Positions 36,975-44,980 of a stretch of DNA of 64,000 nt are shown in pieces. Under the pieces are notes generated by a model that was given only the letters and a program-made list of their open reading frames with translations, searched no databases and was not told the DNA's origin. The DNA comes from Verrucomicrobiaceae bacterium. Lineage in GTDB: Bacteria > Verrucomicrobiota > Verrucomicrobiia > Verrucomicrobiales > Verrucomicrobiaceae. Numbering within the stretch: the first letter of the stretch is position 1; the number at the start of each line of letters is the position of its first letter. Where the stretch lies: NCBI GenBank assembly GCA_016713245.1, contig JADJPM010000004.1:2790001-2854000 (forward strand). The letters run 5' to 3'. A program made the translations under genes and the position numbers.

Positions 36975-38309
36975 TTAATCCCGCAGCGCCACGGCCGGAT
37001 CGACTCGGGCAGCGAAGAAGGAGGGGATGACGGCGGCGAGGAGGCAGAGGAAGACGGCGGTGGAGCAGATGATGCTCAAATCGGCGAAATCGGTGTGGGC
37101 GGGGATCTCGGAGAGGAAATAGATGTCCTTCGGGAACAGGTCGAGTTTGAAGGCGCTCGCCAGCCATTCGCGGAAGGTATTACGCACCGATAGAACCGCG
37201 AAGCCTCCCAGGATGCCGCCGATGACCCCGATGATGGCGACAAAGCCTGCCTGAGCGACGAAGATGGCGATGATCTGCCAGGCCCGCGTGCCGAGGGCAG
37301 TGAGAATGCCAATCTCACGGCGCTTTTTCACGGTGACGGTGATGGTGGTGTTCATCACGCAGATGGCGGCCACGAGCATGATGAAGAGAAGAAGGAAGTA
37401 CATCATGACTCGCTGGTTCTCGACGGATTGTAGCATGTCCTCATGCTCTTGATCCCAGGTGCGCCAGCCCCATTGCGGCGGCAGGGTGCCATCGGTGTAG
37501 GCGGTCTCCATGAGATCGGCAGCGGCATCAGGATCGACGAGCTCGAGTTCGATGCCGGTGACCTCGCCATCGAGATCGAAGAACTCCTGGGCGATGTTCA
37601 GCGGCACATAGCCACGCATGCCCGCCGTATCGCCACGGAGGATGCCGGTGAGTTTGAGGTCTTTGGAAAGGATGCTGACGCTGTCGAGCTTCTCCGCCCG
37701 CTGCTCGTCGGCGGCGTCTTCGGGGATCTCACGCACATCGGCGATGAATTGCCGCACGCTGGCGGAGGCATGCACGACGATGGTATCGCCAAGCTTGGCC
37801 CCGATGTCGCGGGCCTGCTGATCGGTGAGGATGATGTTGTCGTCGTTGAGGTCGAAAACGCCTGCGGTGAGATGCTTCGAGAGCTTTTTGGCGAGGGCGT
37901 TATCCTTCTCAGGTGACAAACCGAGCACCGGCAGGCCTTGCAGACTGCCTTCTTTTTCGACGACGACATTGCCTTCGGCCACGGGAGTCGCTGCGATGAA
38001 GCGTTTATCTTTAGCGAGTTTGTCGCGGAGTTCACGCCAGCCGGTGGCGGAGGGAGATTCGGGGCCGGTTTCGCCGCCGTTGTGCAGTCGCATGACGACA
38101 ACATGGGGCTCAAAGCCGAGCAACATCTTCCGAAACTCGATCTGCCAGCCTTTGAAGACGGACATGACCGTCACGAGCACGCCCACGCCGAGCACGACGC
38201 CGAGCATCGAGATCACGGTGATGACCGAGATGAAGCTACGCGTCGGGCGCAGGTAACGGAAGGCGAGGAAGAGAGGAGCGAGCACGGTGGGGAATGACGA
38301 ATGGATCAA
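36975..38309 (-). CDS. lolE: LolC/LolE-like ABC permease
   Basis: This permease has the LolC/E layout: an N-terminal membrane helix (around residues 28-52, SVITVISMLGVVLGVGVLVT), a periplasmic domain of about 200 residues, and three C-terminal helices with the FtsX domain (MNTTITVTVKKRREIGILTA at about residue 320). The start is taken as the TTG at 38309, which overlaps the stop of the upstream permease by 4 bp (TTGA); a GTG at 38285 would remove eight residues. It pairs with the gene at 38306-39601 and the ATPase at 36305-36964. Confidence 0.87.
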   Translation of the reverse strand: MIHSSFPTVLAPLFLAFRYLRPTRSFISVITVISMLGVVLGVGVLVTVMSVFKGWQIEFRKMLLGFEPHVVVMRLHNGGETGPESPSATGWRELRDKLAKDKRFIAATPVAEGNVVVEKEGSLQGLPVLGLSPEKDNALAKKLSKHLTAGVFDLNDDNIILTDQQARDIGAKLGDTIVVHASASVRQFIADVREIPEDAADEQRAEKLDSVSILSKDLKLTGILRGDTAGMRGYVPLNIAQEFFDLDGEVTGIELELVDPDAAADLMETAYTDGTLPPQWGWRTWDQEHEDMLQSVENQRVMMYFLLLFIMLVAAICVMNTTITVTVKKRREIGILTALGTRAWQIIAIFVAQAGFVAIIGVIGGILGGFAVLSVRNTFREWLASAFKLDLFPKDIYFLSEIPAHTDFADLSIICSTAVFLCLLAAVIPSFFAARVDPAVALRD

Positions 38310-39601
38310 TCTCGCAGCGCCACCGCTGGATCGACGCGGGATGCGAGCCAGGCGGGCGGCAGAGCAGCGGCTAGACAGAGCAGGACGGAGCCGCAGGCAG
38401 TGTAGGCGATGAAAGCGGGATCGATGTGAGCAGGGATAGTGGATAGGAAGAGGTCCGCCTCGCCAGAACTGCCGCCGGTCAGCGTGGCGATGAGGCCGCG
38501 GATGTCATTGCGGTAGCGCAGCACCAGGGCACTGAGGCCGAGTCCGGTGAGCGTGCCGATGACGCCAACGACGGCGGCTTGGGAGACAAAGATTTGAATG
38601 ATCTGCCCTTGCCGAGCACCGAGGGCGGCGAGCACGCCGATCTCGCGTCGTTTCTGGGTCGTGACGGTAATGGTGGTGTTCATGACGGCAAAAGCCGCCA
38701 CGAGGCCGATGATGCCAATGATGAAGAACATCATGAAGCGCTCGTTGCTCATCGCGGCCAACCGGGCGTCTCCCTCATCCGTCCACAGCACGACTTTCCA
38801 TCCGGCGGGGATGATGTTCTGCTCTTCGAGGCGCTTCTTGAGTGCTTTGATGTCGTTCGGATTGGTCGTCTCGGCCATGATGCCGGTGAAGTTTTCTCCG
38901 AGACCAAAGATTTGCTGAGCAGTGGCCAGTGTGGTGTAGGCGAAGTGCCCGGCGGTCTCGGCGCGGGTGTAGCCGAGGAGCTTCGCCTCGATCGGTCGGA
39001 GTTTGATGAGCTTGAAGGCTTCGTGACGCTTCTTTTCATCGGAAATATCCGACGCCACGCGAAAGCGATTTACCGCGCTGGTGACATTCGAGGAGGCATA
39101 AACCGCCAGCGCATCGCCAGGGCGTGCGTCGATCTCTGCGGCGGTGTAATCGCTTGTGACGATGCCGCCATCGGAAAGCTCCATCGTGCCGTCGAGGCGG
39201 TGCTTGGATACTTTGGCCATGTAGGAGGCAGCGGAATCTGCCGGGAGACCAAAGAGCACGGTGGCGGATTGATTGCCCTCATGCTCGATGAAGAAAACAC
39301 CGCCCGCATAGCTCATCGCGGACTGGATACCCGCCTGAGGGCGCAGCTTAGCGAGCGTCGCTTCGATGATGGAAGGTTCAGCGGGCTTGCCGTCGGCGGG
39401 TTTGAGAATGAGATGCGGCTGGTAGCCGATGAGCGCTTGGCGGAACTCGCCTTCAAAGCCCTGCATGACGGCATTCACGACGATCATCATGAGCACCCCC
39501 ACCGCCACGCCAAGGATCGAGATCACCGTGATGACGGAGACAAAGGACCGCTTCGCACGGAGATAACGGCGGGCGAGAAAGGAGACGGCGCTGACAGACA
39601 T
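38306..39601 (-). CDS. lolC: LolC/LolE-like ABC permease, first of operon
   Basis: This 431-residue permease shares the layout of the next gene: helix near residues 20-45 (SVITVISILGVAVGVLMMIV), a periplasmic domain, and C-terminal helices with MNTTITVTTQKRREIGVLAA. The two permeases are clearly homologous and would form the heterodimer of a LolCDE exporter that detaches lipoproteins from the inner membrane. ATG at 39601 is used because 13 upstream residues (Arg-rich) are unlike the family. Order in the operon is permease, permease, ATPase. Confidence 0.87.
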   Translation of the reverse strand: MSVSAVSFLARRYLRAKRSFVSVITVISILGVAVGVLMMIVVNAVMQGFEGEFRQALIGYQPHLILKPADGKPAEPSIIEATLAKLRPQAGIQSAMSYAGGVFFIEHEGNQSATVLFGLPADSAASYMAKVSKHRLDGTMELSDGGIVTSDYTAAEIDARPGDALAVYASSNVTSAVNRFRVASDISDEKKRHEAFKLIKLRPIEAKLLGYTRAETAGHFAYTTLATAQQIFGLGENFTGIMAETTNPNDIKALKKRLEEQNIIPAGWKVVLWTDEGDARLAAMSNERFMMFFIIGIIGLVAAFAVMNTTITVTTQKRREIGVLAALGARQGQIIQIFVSQAAVVGVIGTLTGLGLSALVLRYRNDIRGLIATLTGGSSGEADLFLSTIPAHIDPAFIAYTACGSVLLCLAAALPPAWLASRVDPAVALRD

Positions 39602-39674
39602 GAAGGCGCGGAATGAGGCGCGAAGCAGGCCTCGGCGCAAAAGGATTCTCGTGCTGGTTTGATTGCGCCGTTGT

Positions 39675-40040
39675 TCAAGTCCCGGACGGGTTCGATTTAC
39701 CCGAGCCGAACCGCCACCCCGCCCAGACAGCGACTATGATCAGACCTGAGGAAACCATCAAGCGAGGTAATTCATCAGGGAGAGAAGTGGCTCCCACACA
39801 AACAGGTATCAGCATGGGAAAGGCAAATTCCAAGGCCGTCTTCCGCCAATGAATTCTTCCCAGTCTAGAGGCTAAAACAGAAGCCCCGCCTGCCAAAGCG
39901 GCCGGAATGACAGAGCCGACGGTCAGGGGAAGAAAGCAGCAGGGTCCAAACTGGCACATAAAGACGGCTCCAAAGAAGCTGGCGGCAATGACCACAAGCG
40001 TGAGCATGTCCCCGAGATTACTATGGTTGGTGCGCGGCAT
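39675..40040 (-). CDS. small membrane protein, 121 aa
   Basis: I do not recognise this protein. It has four likely membrane segments (residues ~12-33, 38-60, 70-88 and 92-110) and no soluble domain. A conserved-looking FMCQFGPCCFLPLTVG stretch holds two cysteines. It is preceded by the zinc permease (40104-40970) on the same strand with a 63-bp gap, so it could belong to the same transcript. No catalytic motif is visible. Confidence 0.7.
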   Translation of the reverse strand: MPRTNHSNLGDMLTLVVIAASFFGAVFMCQFGPCCFLPLTVGSVIPAALAGGASVLASRLGRIHWRKTALEFAFPMLIPVCVGATSLPDELPRLMVSSGLIIVAVWAGWRFGSGKSNPSGT

Positions 40041-40103
40041 GACTGTCTTTATTTAGTTGGTGCGCACTTAACTTCGAGCAATCGAACGCACAAGTCGGGC
40101 AAT

Positions 40104-40970
40104 TCAATTGCTACCTGCTGGTTTAGCGTTTCCACTAAACAGCCCATAACGCGGGCTAAAGATGTAGGCGAGCATGAAAAGGCCGCCGAGCACGACGATG
40201 ATCGTAGCACTGACGCTCCAGCCGAGCGGATACGAGAGGAAAAAGGCCGCCACGGAGCCAAGGCCGCCGATGATGCCGCCGCCCCAGAAGAGCGTGCGGG
40301 CATTGTTGGTGAGCAGATAGACCGTCGCCGCCGGGGCGACCATCAAACCGACGCTCAAAATGCAGCCGACGGCTTGCAGCGAGGAGATGAGCACGAGGAT
40401 GGTGATGCCAAACAAGGCATAGCTGAGCAGTCTCACGGGCACACCGAGGCTCGCGGCGATGTTGGGCTCGAAAAGGTAGATCAAGAGCGGCCTTTGCAGG
40501 GCGATCAAGGCGAGCACCGCGACGGCGCTGATGCCAAACGCGATCCACAAATCGCTGTCCGCCATGCCGACGATGCTTCCGAAGAGCCATTCATCGAGCT
40601 GCTGGCGGATATCGAGCTTCGTGAGAATGAGCAGACCGCCCGCGAAGGCCGTCGTGTAGAGAATGCCCATCGCCGTGTCCTGATCGAGCCGCGAGGTGCG
40701 CGAGAGAAAGAGTGAGCCGAGGCCGACGATCAGCGCGGCAAACACGGCACCCGCCAGCGCACTCCACTGCGTCAAGCCGGCCACCAGCACGGCCAGCGCA
40801 ATGCCTGGCAACAACGCATGCGAGAGCGTCCCAATCTTCAACGCCGATTTTTGCAGCACCACAAAAGCACTCACGAATCCATTCGCGAACCCGATCATCA
40901 AACACGCCAGCAACGCCCGCTGAGCGATGGGCTCGGCGAGGCAGTCGGAAAACGTGGTGGAGAGAATCAT
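40104..40970 (-). CDS. znuB: ABC-3 metal permease, ZnuB-like
   Basis: This 288-residue membrane protein of the ABC-3 (ZnuB/MntB/TroC) family has about eight hydrophobic segments. The family hallmarks are KIGTLSHALLPGIALA near residues 45-60 and the SLQAVGCILSVGLMVAPAAT stretch near residue 205. It would form the membrane pore for the ATPase and substrate-binding protein upstream. A 158-bp gap separates it from the ATPase gene and contains an inverted-repeat element, which may weaken co-transcription. Zinc rather than manganese is inferred from the histidine-rich partner. Confidence 0.88.
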   Translation of the reverse strand: MILSTTFSDCLAEPIAQRALLACLMIGFANGFVSAFVVLQKSALKIGTLSHALLPGIALAVLVAGLTQWSALAGAVFAALIVGLGSLFLSRTSRLDQDTAMGILYTTAFAGGLLILTKLDIRQQLDEWLFGSIVGMADSDLWIAFGISAVAVLALIALQRPLLIYLFEPNIAASLGVPVRLLSYALFGITILVLISSLQAVGCILSVGLMVAPAATVYLLTNNARTLFWGGGIIGGLGSVAAFFLSYPLGWSVSATIIVVLGGLFMLAYIFSPRYGLFSGNAKPAGSN

Positions 40971-41001
40971 GGAGAATTTTGGAGTGCTGGGGCGAAGCGG
41001 A

Positions 41002-41139
41002 GCGAGAAATGACGAATGAAGAATTTAGAATGACGAATGAATGACGAAGCTCGATGGCCTGGAAGGCGCTCGCGGGCATTCGTCATTGGAAATTGGGGCT
41101 TCGTTCGTCATTCGGAATTCCTCATTCGTCATTTCTCGC
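41002..41139. repeat. inverted repeat between znuC and znuB
   Basis: Arms at 41002-41050 and 41098-41139 are inverted copies of a sequence with repeated ATGACGAATGA units (about 40 of 48 bases pair with small gaps). The right arm covers the last codons and stop of the ATPase gene. Similar CGTCATTC strings occur at the start of the pectate lyase gene and in the M56 gene, so this is a dispersed family. Confidence 0.75.
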
Positions 41140-41935
41140 CGTAGGCAGTTGTGATGTTCTCTTTCGTGAAAGCCGTCTCCATCGTCCCGAACGCGATCTG
41201 GCTTCGTTTGATCAAAAGAAGCTCGTCGAAGATCTCCGGTGCGGTCTGGAGGTCATGGTGGCTGGCGATGAGGAGGCGGCCTTCGTGAGTGAGCTCGCGG
41301 AAGAGTTTGGCGAGGCTATCTTGAGCGGGTTTGTCGAGGCCGGTGAAGGGTTCATCGAGGAGGAGGACGTGCGCTTCTTGCGCCAGGGCACGGGCGATGA
41401 AGGTGCGTTGTTGTTGGCCACCGCTCAGGGCGCTGATCTGGCGGTCCTGGAGGTCGAGCAGGTTCATCGCGGTCAGGGCTCGCTCGACGATTTCGTTGTC
41501 GTGTCGGGAGAACGAACGCCACCAGCCGAGGTTCGGATAGCGGCCCATCTCGACGAGGCCGCGCACGGTGATGGGGAAGTTCCAGTCGATGTCGCCACGC
41601 TGCGGCAGGTAGGCGATTTCATGGCTGCTGCGGGTGAGCGGCTTGCCTCGCCAGAGGATGCTGCCGCTATCGGCGCGGATGAGGCCGGCGAGGGATTTCA
41701 GCAGCGTGCTTTTGCCTGCGCCATTCGGCCCGATGAGGGCGATGCTGCGTCCACATTCGGTGGAGAAACCAATGCCGTCCAAGGCGAGCACCTCGCGGTA
41801 GGTGACGCGGAGGTTCGAGACTTCGAGCTTGTGATGATGCGTCGAGGCATCGCCTCCGCCGCCCCAGCAGACGTGACCATCCGCGTGCGTGTGCCCGCAG
41901 GTGCTGTGGTCGTGATCGTGGGAGGCGCTTACCAT
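41129..41935 (-). CDS. znuC: zinc ABC ATPase with His-rich N-terminus
   Basis: This 268-residue ATPase has an N-terminal extension (residues 1-35) unusually rich in His and Cys (HDHDHSTCGHTHADGHVCW, then THHH). The ATPase core has Walker A GPNGAGKSTLL, Q-loop LPQRGDIDW, signature LSGGQQQRTFIARAL, Walker B VLLLDEPFTGLD and H-loop SHHDLQTA. It matches ZnuC/MntB ATPases. The extension could hold zinc and sense its level. It overlaps the preceding small gene by 7 bp. Confidence 0.9.
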   Translation of the reverse strand: MVSASHDHDHSTCGHTHADGHVCWGGGGDASTHHHKLEVSNLRVTYREVLALDGIGFSTECGRSIALIGPNGAGKSTLLKSLAGLIRADSGSILWRGKPLTRSSHEIAYLPQRGDIDWNFPITVRGLVEMGRYPNLGWWRSFSRHDNEIVERALTAMNLLDLQDRQISALSGGQQQRTFIARALAQEAHVLLLDEPFTGLDKPAQDSLAKLFRELTHEGRLLIASHHDLQTAPEIFDELLLIKRSQIAFGTMETAFTKENITTAYGEK

Positions 41936-42351
41936 TGGAAGTGATAGACTTCGTTGAGGCTGCCGGCGGCGGACCAGTTGGTTTCTCGTTTTGTATCCTG
42001 GCCATCGGGTTCGATTTCGATGGTCAAAGCCTGGTCAGGAGCGCCGTAAGCCCAATCAGCGGCGACGAGCAGGTCGAGGCTCAAAGGCAGCGTAGCCTCG
42101 AATTCGACCGCGTTGTCGCTCCAATCGCCTTTTTCGAGCAGTTCAAGCTCGCCGAGCTTCACGCTGAGCTTCTCCGGTTTGTGGACGAAACGCACGCGAA
42201 CGAGCGACTTGGCCTCTTGAGGCTTCGCGGTGGCTTTCGCGGCCTTCGGAGGCTCAACAGGGGCGTTTCCAGTCAAATACGCCAAGGGGACGGCCAGCCC
42301 GATGAAGGCGAGCACGAGCAAAAAGAGCTGGATGGGCGGCGAACCTCGCAT
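41929..42351 (-). CDS. membrane-anchored protein of zinc operon, 140 aa
   Basis: I do not recognise a family. A single N-terminal helix (residues ~7-28, LFLLVLAFIGLAVPLAYLTG) is followed by an extracytoplasmic domain of about 110 residues that looks like a beta-sandwich (LVRVRFVHKPEKLSVKLGE, FEATLPLSLDLLVAADW). It sits between znuA (6-bp gap) and znuC (7-bp overlap), so it probably works with the zinc importer, perhaps binding or handing over the metal. No cysteine or His cluster is present. Confidence 0.75.
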   Translation of the reverse strand: MRGSPPIQLFLLVLAFIGLAVPLAYLTGNAPVEPPKAAKATAKPQEAKSLVRVRFVHKPEKLSVKLGELELLEKGDWSDNAVEFEATLPLSLDLLVAADWAYGAPDQALTIEIEPDGQDTKRETNWSAAGSLNEVYHFQW

Positions 42352-42357
42352 GGTGGC

Positions 42358-43245
42358 TTATTTCGTCGTGCCGAGTGCCGCCACGATGGCGCGGACGTTG
42401 TGGGCGATCATCGTTTCGAAGGTATGCGCATGCTTCGCGGTGCCATCGGCCACCAGCGGATCGCCCATTTTCACGCCGGTGCTGCGCACGATCTCGGCGA
42501 GCACCTTCGGATTGGCCTGATCCTCGGGGAAAGCGGCTTTGATGCCGTGTTCGCGGATGGTGGCGATGGATTCCGTGACGTGCTTCAGGCTCGAATCATC
42601 GCTGCGGGACACGCCAAGGATCGAGATGGGCTCGAAGCCGAACTCCTTGCAGAAGTAACCGAAGGCATTGTGCGCCGTGACGAGCTTGCGGTCCGCACGG
42701 TCGATCTTGGCGATTTCGATCTTCGCCCAGGTTTTGAGCTCGCCGAAGCGCTTGGAGGCCGTTTTGGCATTTGCGGCGTAGGCGGCTTCGTTGGCTGGAT
42801 CGGCCTCGGCAAAGACTTCCGCAACGATGCGGGCGGCCCGCTGCATGTTCTCGGCGCTGTGCCACCAGTGAGGATCAAACTCGCCGTGATGGTGATCGTG
42901 GCCGTCACCATGATCGTGATCGCAGGCGTAGGGGATGGATGGCACCTTTTCGCCCACTTCGACGAGCTTCACGCCCGCGCCGAGGCTGTCGCGCAGCTTG
43001 TCGAGGTAGGTTTCGAGGCCTTTGCCGGAGGCGAGGATCAATTTCGAGCCGCGCATGGCCGCGATGTCCTTGGTGGCGGGCTCAAAGTGATGGACGTCAC
43101 CGCCCGGCTTGAGGATCTCGACGACTTCCACGTTCGCGCCGCCGACCTGACGAGCCAGATCGGCCACGATGGGATGCAGCGTGGCCACCTTCATGGCCGC
43201 GAGGGCTGGCGAGGCGAGGCAAAGGAGGGCGAGCAGAGTCTTCAT
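42358..43245 (-). CDS. znuA: zinc ABC transporter substrate-binding protein
   Basis: This 295-residue cluster A-I binding protein has a signal peptide (residues 1-17). Metal ligands typical of TroA/ZnuA are seen: VHHFEPATKDI near residue 52, the histidine in the loop ending EFDPHWWHS, the ITAHNAFGYF-type TAHNAFGYF, and the C-terminal aspartate region. A histidine-rich loop (residues ~109-126, with DHDHGDGHDHHHGE) marks it as a zinc rather than a manganese protein. First gene of the operon; the upstream 177 bp should hold the promoter and perhaps a Zur site, but I could not identify one. Confidence 0.92.
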   Translation of the reverse strand: MKTLLALLCLASPALAAMKVATLHPIVADLARQVGGANVEVVEILKPGGDVHHFEPATKDIAAMRGSKLILASGKGLETYLDKLRDSLGAGVKLVEVGEKVPSIPYACDHDHGDGHDHHHGEFDPHWWHSAENMQRAARIVAEVFAEADPANEAAYAANAKTASKRFGELKTWAKIEIAKIDRADRKLVTAHNAFGYFCKEFGFEPISILGVSRSDDSSLKHVTESIATIREHGIKAAFPEDQANPKVLAEIVRSTGVKMGDPLVADGTAKHAHTFETMIAHNVRAIVAALGTTK

Positions 43246-43422
43246 GCAAGTAAGTAGCTCTTTCGTACTGCCAGCACAATGCCGTTCTTGCTATTCACTT
43301 CGTCTGGTTGATCGGCCCAGTGACTGGCACGGCGGCAGCTCACGAAATTCTGGACAGCCCCCCTGCCCTGTCGCATGGATGCCCCGCTGATTCGTAATAT
43401 CGACAAACCCCGACCTTTCCGC

Positions 43423-44031
43423 ATGTCTCTCAAGGTGATCCGCCTGTTCCTTCCCGCCCTCGCTCTCACCCTGGCCGCCTGCTCTTCCAGCAGCGGCGGA
43501 CGCCGTGGGCAAACGCAGTATCTGGAGGCCTTCGCGCCGCAGAGCGTGCCTCATTCCTCTCTCTACGATGCCGATCAGGTGACCTACTGGGATGGCGATG
43601 GCATGTCGGGAAGCCCGAGCATCACGATCGACCTGAGTGATCAGAAGGCCTATTTCTACAAAGGCGGCCAACTCGCCGGGGTGAGTGCTCTTTCCACGGG
43701 GGACGAAAAGCACCCCACCAAGACGGGGAACTTCAAAATCATCCAGAAGGACCAGTGGCATAAATCGAACCTGTATGGCGACTTTGTGGATGCGGCGGGC
43801 AATGTCGTCGTGGCCAACATCGACATTACCAAGGACAAGCCACCTGCGGGCACCCGTTTCGAGGGCTCCAAAATGCATCACTTCATGCGCTTCACGGGCG
43901 GCATCGGCATGCATGAAGGCTTCCTGCCCGGTTATCCGGCCTCTCATGGCTGCGTGCGCATGCCCGGCCACATGGCTGCCACCTTTTTCAACAACGTCAG
44001 CATGGGCACGCCAGTCACGGTGAAACCCTAA
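43423..44031 (+). CDS. L,D-transpeptidase lipoprotein (YkuD domain)
   Basis: This protein of about 200 residues has a lipobox TLAAC near residue 20. The YkuD domain follows (SITIDLSDQKAYFYKGGQL, then TGNFKI), with the catalytic motif PASHGCVRM containing His and the nucleophilic Cys. It would form 3-3 crosslinks in peptidoglycan or tether proteins to it. ATG 43423 is preferred because it places the signal peptide at the very start. Confidence 0.92.
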   Translation: MSLKVIRLFLPALALTLAACSSSSGGRRGQTQYLEAFAPQSVPHSSLYDADQVTYWDGDGMSGSPSITIDLSDQKAYFYKGGQLAGVSALSTGDEKHPTKTGNFKIIQKDQWHKSNLYGDFVDAAGNVVVANIDITKDKPPAGTRFEGSKMHHFMRFTGGIGMHEGFLPGYPASHGCVRMPGHMAATFFNNVSMGTPVTVKP

Positions 44032-44052
44032 AGTTGAGAACCACCCGCTACC

Positions 44053-44394
44053 ATGACCGACCTCCCACTCGAAATCGGCCCCACGGAAGTGAGTTATCTG
44101 ATGGGGCGGCCAGGTGATCAAGGCTTTCGCCTGATCGACTGCCGAGAGCAGGATGAATGGCACATCTGCCGCCTGCCCGGTGCCGTGCTCGTGCCGATGT
44201 CCCGGATTGATGAATTAGCCCCCTTAGCATTCACAAACCTGCAGGAGCACCTGATCGTGTATTGCCACCACGGCATGCGTAGCCAGCGAGTGGCTCAATG
44301 GCTACGTTCGAACGGCTTTGTGAATACGCAGAGCATGCGTGGGGGCATTGATGCGTGGTCGGATCTCGTGGACCCCGATATGCCGAGGTATTAA
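44053..44394 (+). CDS. rhodanese-like domain protein
   Basis: A single-domain 113-residue rhodanese. The active-site loop is CHHGMRS with the catalytic cysteine at about residue 76, and CREQDEWHICRLPGA and MRGGIDAW are typical flanking motifs. It likely transfers sulfur to a thiol or cyanide acceptor in the cytoplasm. It starts 22 bp after the L,D-transpeptidase and may be co-transcribed. Confidence 0.92.
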   Translation: MTDLPLEIGPTEVSYLMGRPGDQGFRLIDCREQDEWHICRLPGAVLVPMSRIDELAPLAFTNLQEHLIVYCHHGMRSQRVAQWLRSNGFVNTQSMRGGIDAWSDLVDPDMPRY

Positions 44395-44460
44395 AGCCGG
44401 GCGAATTGGCGGGATGAAGTAGCGTAGGGTTTCGCGAGTGCCTGCGTTGATGCAGCAGCC

Positions 44461-44965
44461 ATGAAAAAATGTGTCACCCATCTCCTCACGATCTGCTTTG
44501 CCTCCAGCATGCTGCTGGCTCGGGAGGTCAAACCCAAGGCCGAGACCACCAGCGTCGCTGGGGCTACTGGGGGCCTTCGATCAAGCATCTGAGCCCACCG
44601 GCTGGGCTCGCGAGCGCGTCATCGCCACGGCGATGCGCAATCTTGGCCACAGTTACCAGCATCATCATGTGCCCGAACAGGAGCCACCGGCCCACTGGCC
44701 GCGTGATCCGGATCAAAAGACACCGATGGGTAAGGGCGTGGATTGCAGCAACTTCACCGGCTTCGTCTATAACCTCGCGCTGGGCATCTTTCCCTCCACG
44801 GGCATCAAGCAGCAGTCCGAGATGACCGAAGCGGCTGGGCCGGGCGCGAAGGACGCCAACGGCGTGACGATTCCCGATGGCGTGCAACTCCGCGCCTTCA
44901 AACGCAGCGTGTGGTATTTCACCCAAGCCAGCCATGTGCTGCGCATCATCCCGGAGGACAAATAA
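44461..44965 (+). pseudogene. NlpC/P60-like (C40) peptidase, one-base frameshift
   Basis: The frame from ATG 44461 opens a signal peptide (KKCVTHLLTICFASSML) but stops at 44590. The +1 frame carries the rest, from about 44571 to 44965: a domain with KGVDCSNFTGFVYN (catalytic Cys in the DCS motif) and a histidine in ASHVLRIIP. Removing one G from the GGGGG run at 44569-44573 joins both parts as ATGAFDQASEP. So this is a secreted peptidoglycan hydrolase of the C40 type broken by one base, or an intact gene with a consensus error. Confidence 0.8.
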
Positions 44966-44980
44966 CCACGCTGCAGCCGC

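Noticed and set aside
41935..43257. A 440-residue plus-strand ORF over znuA
   Set aside because: Antisense to znuA with its metal-binding motifs; composition reflects the GC-rich reverse strand.
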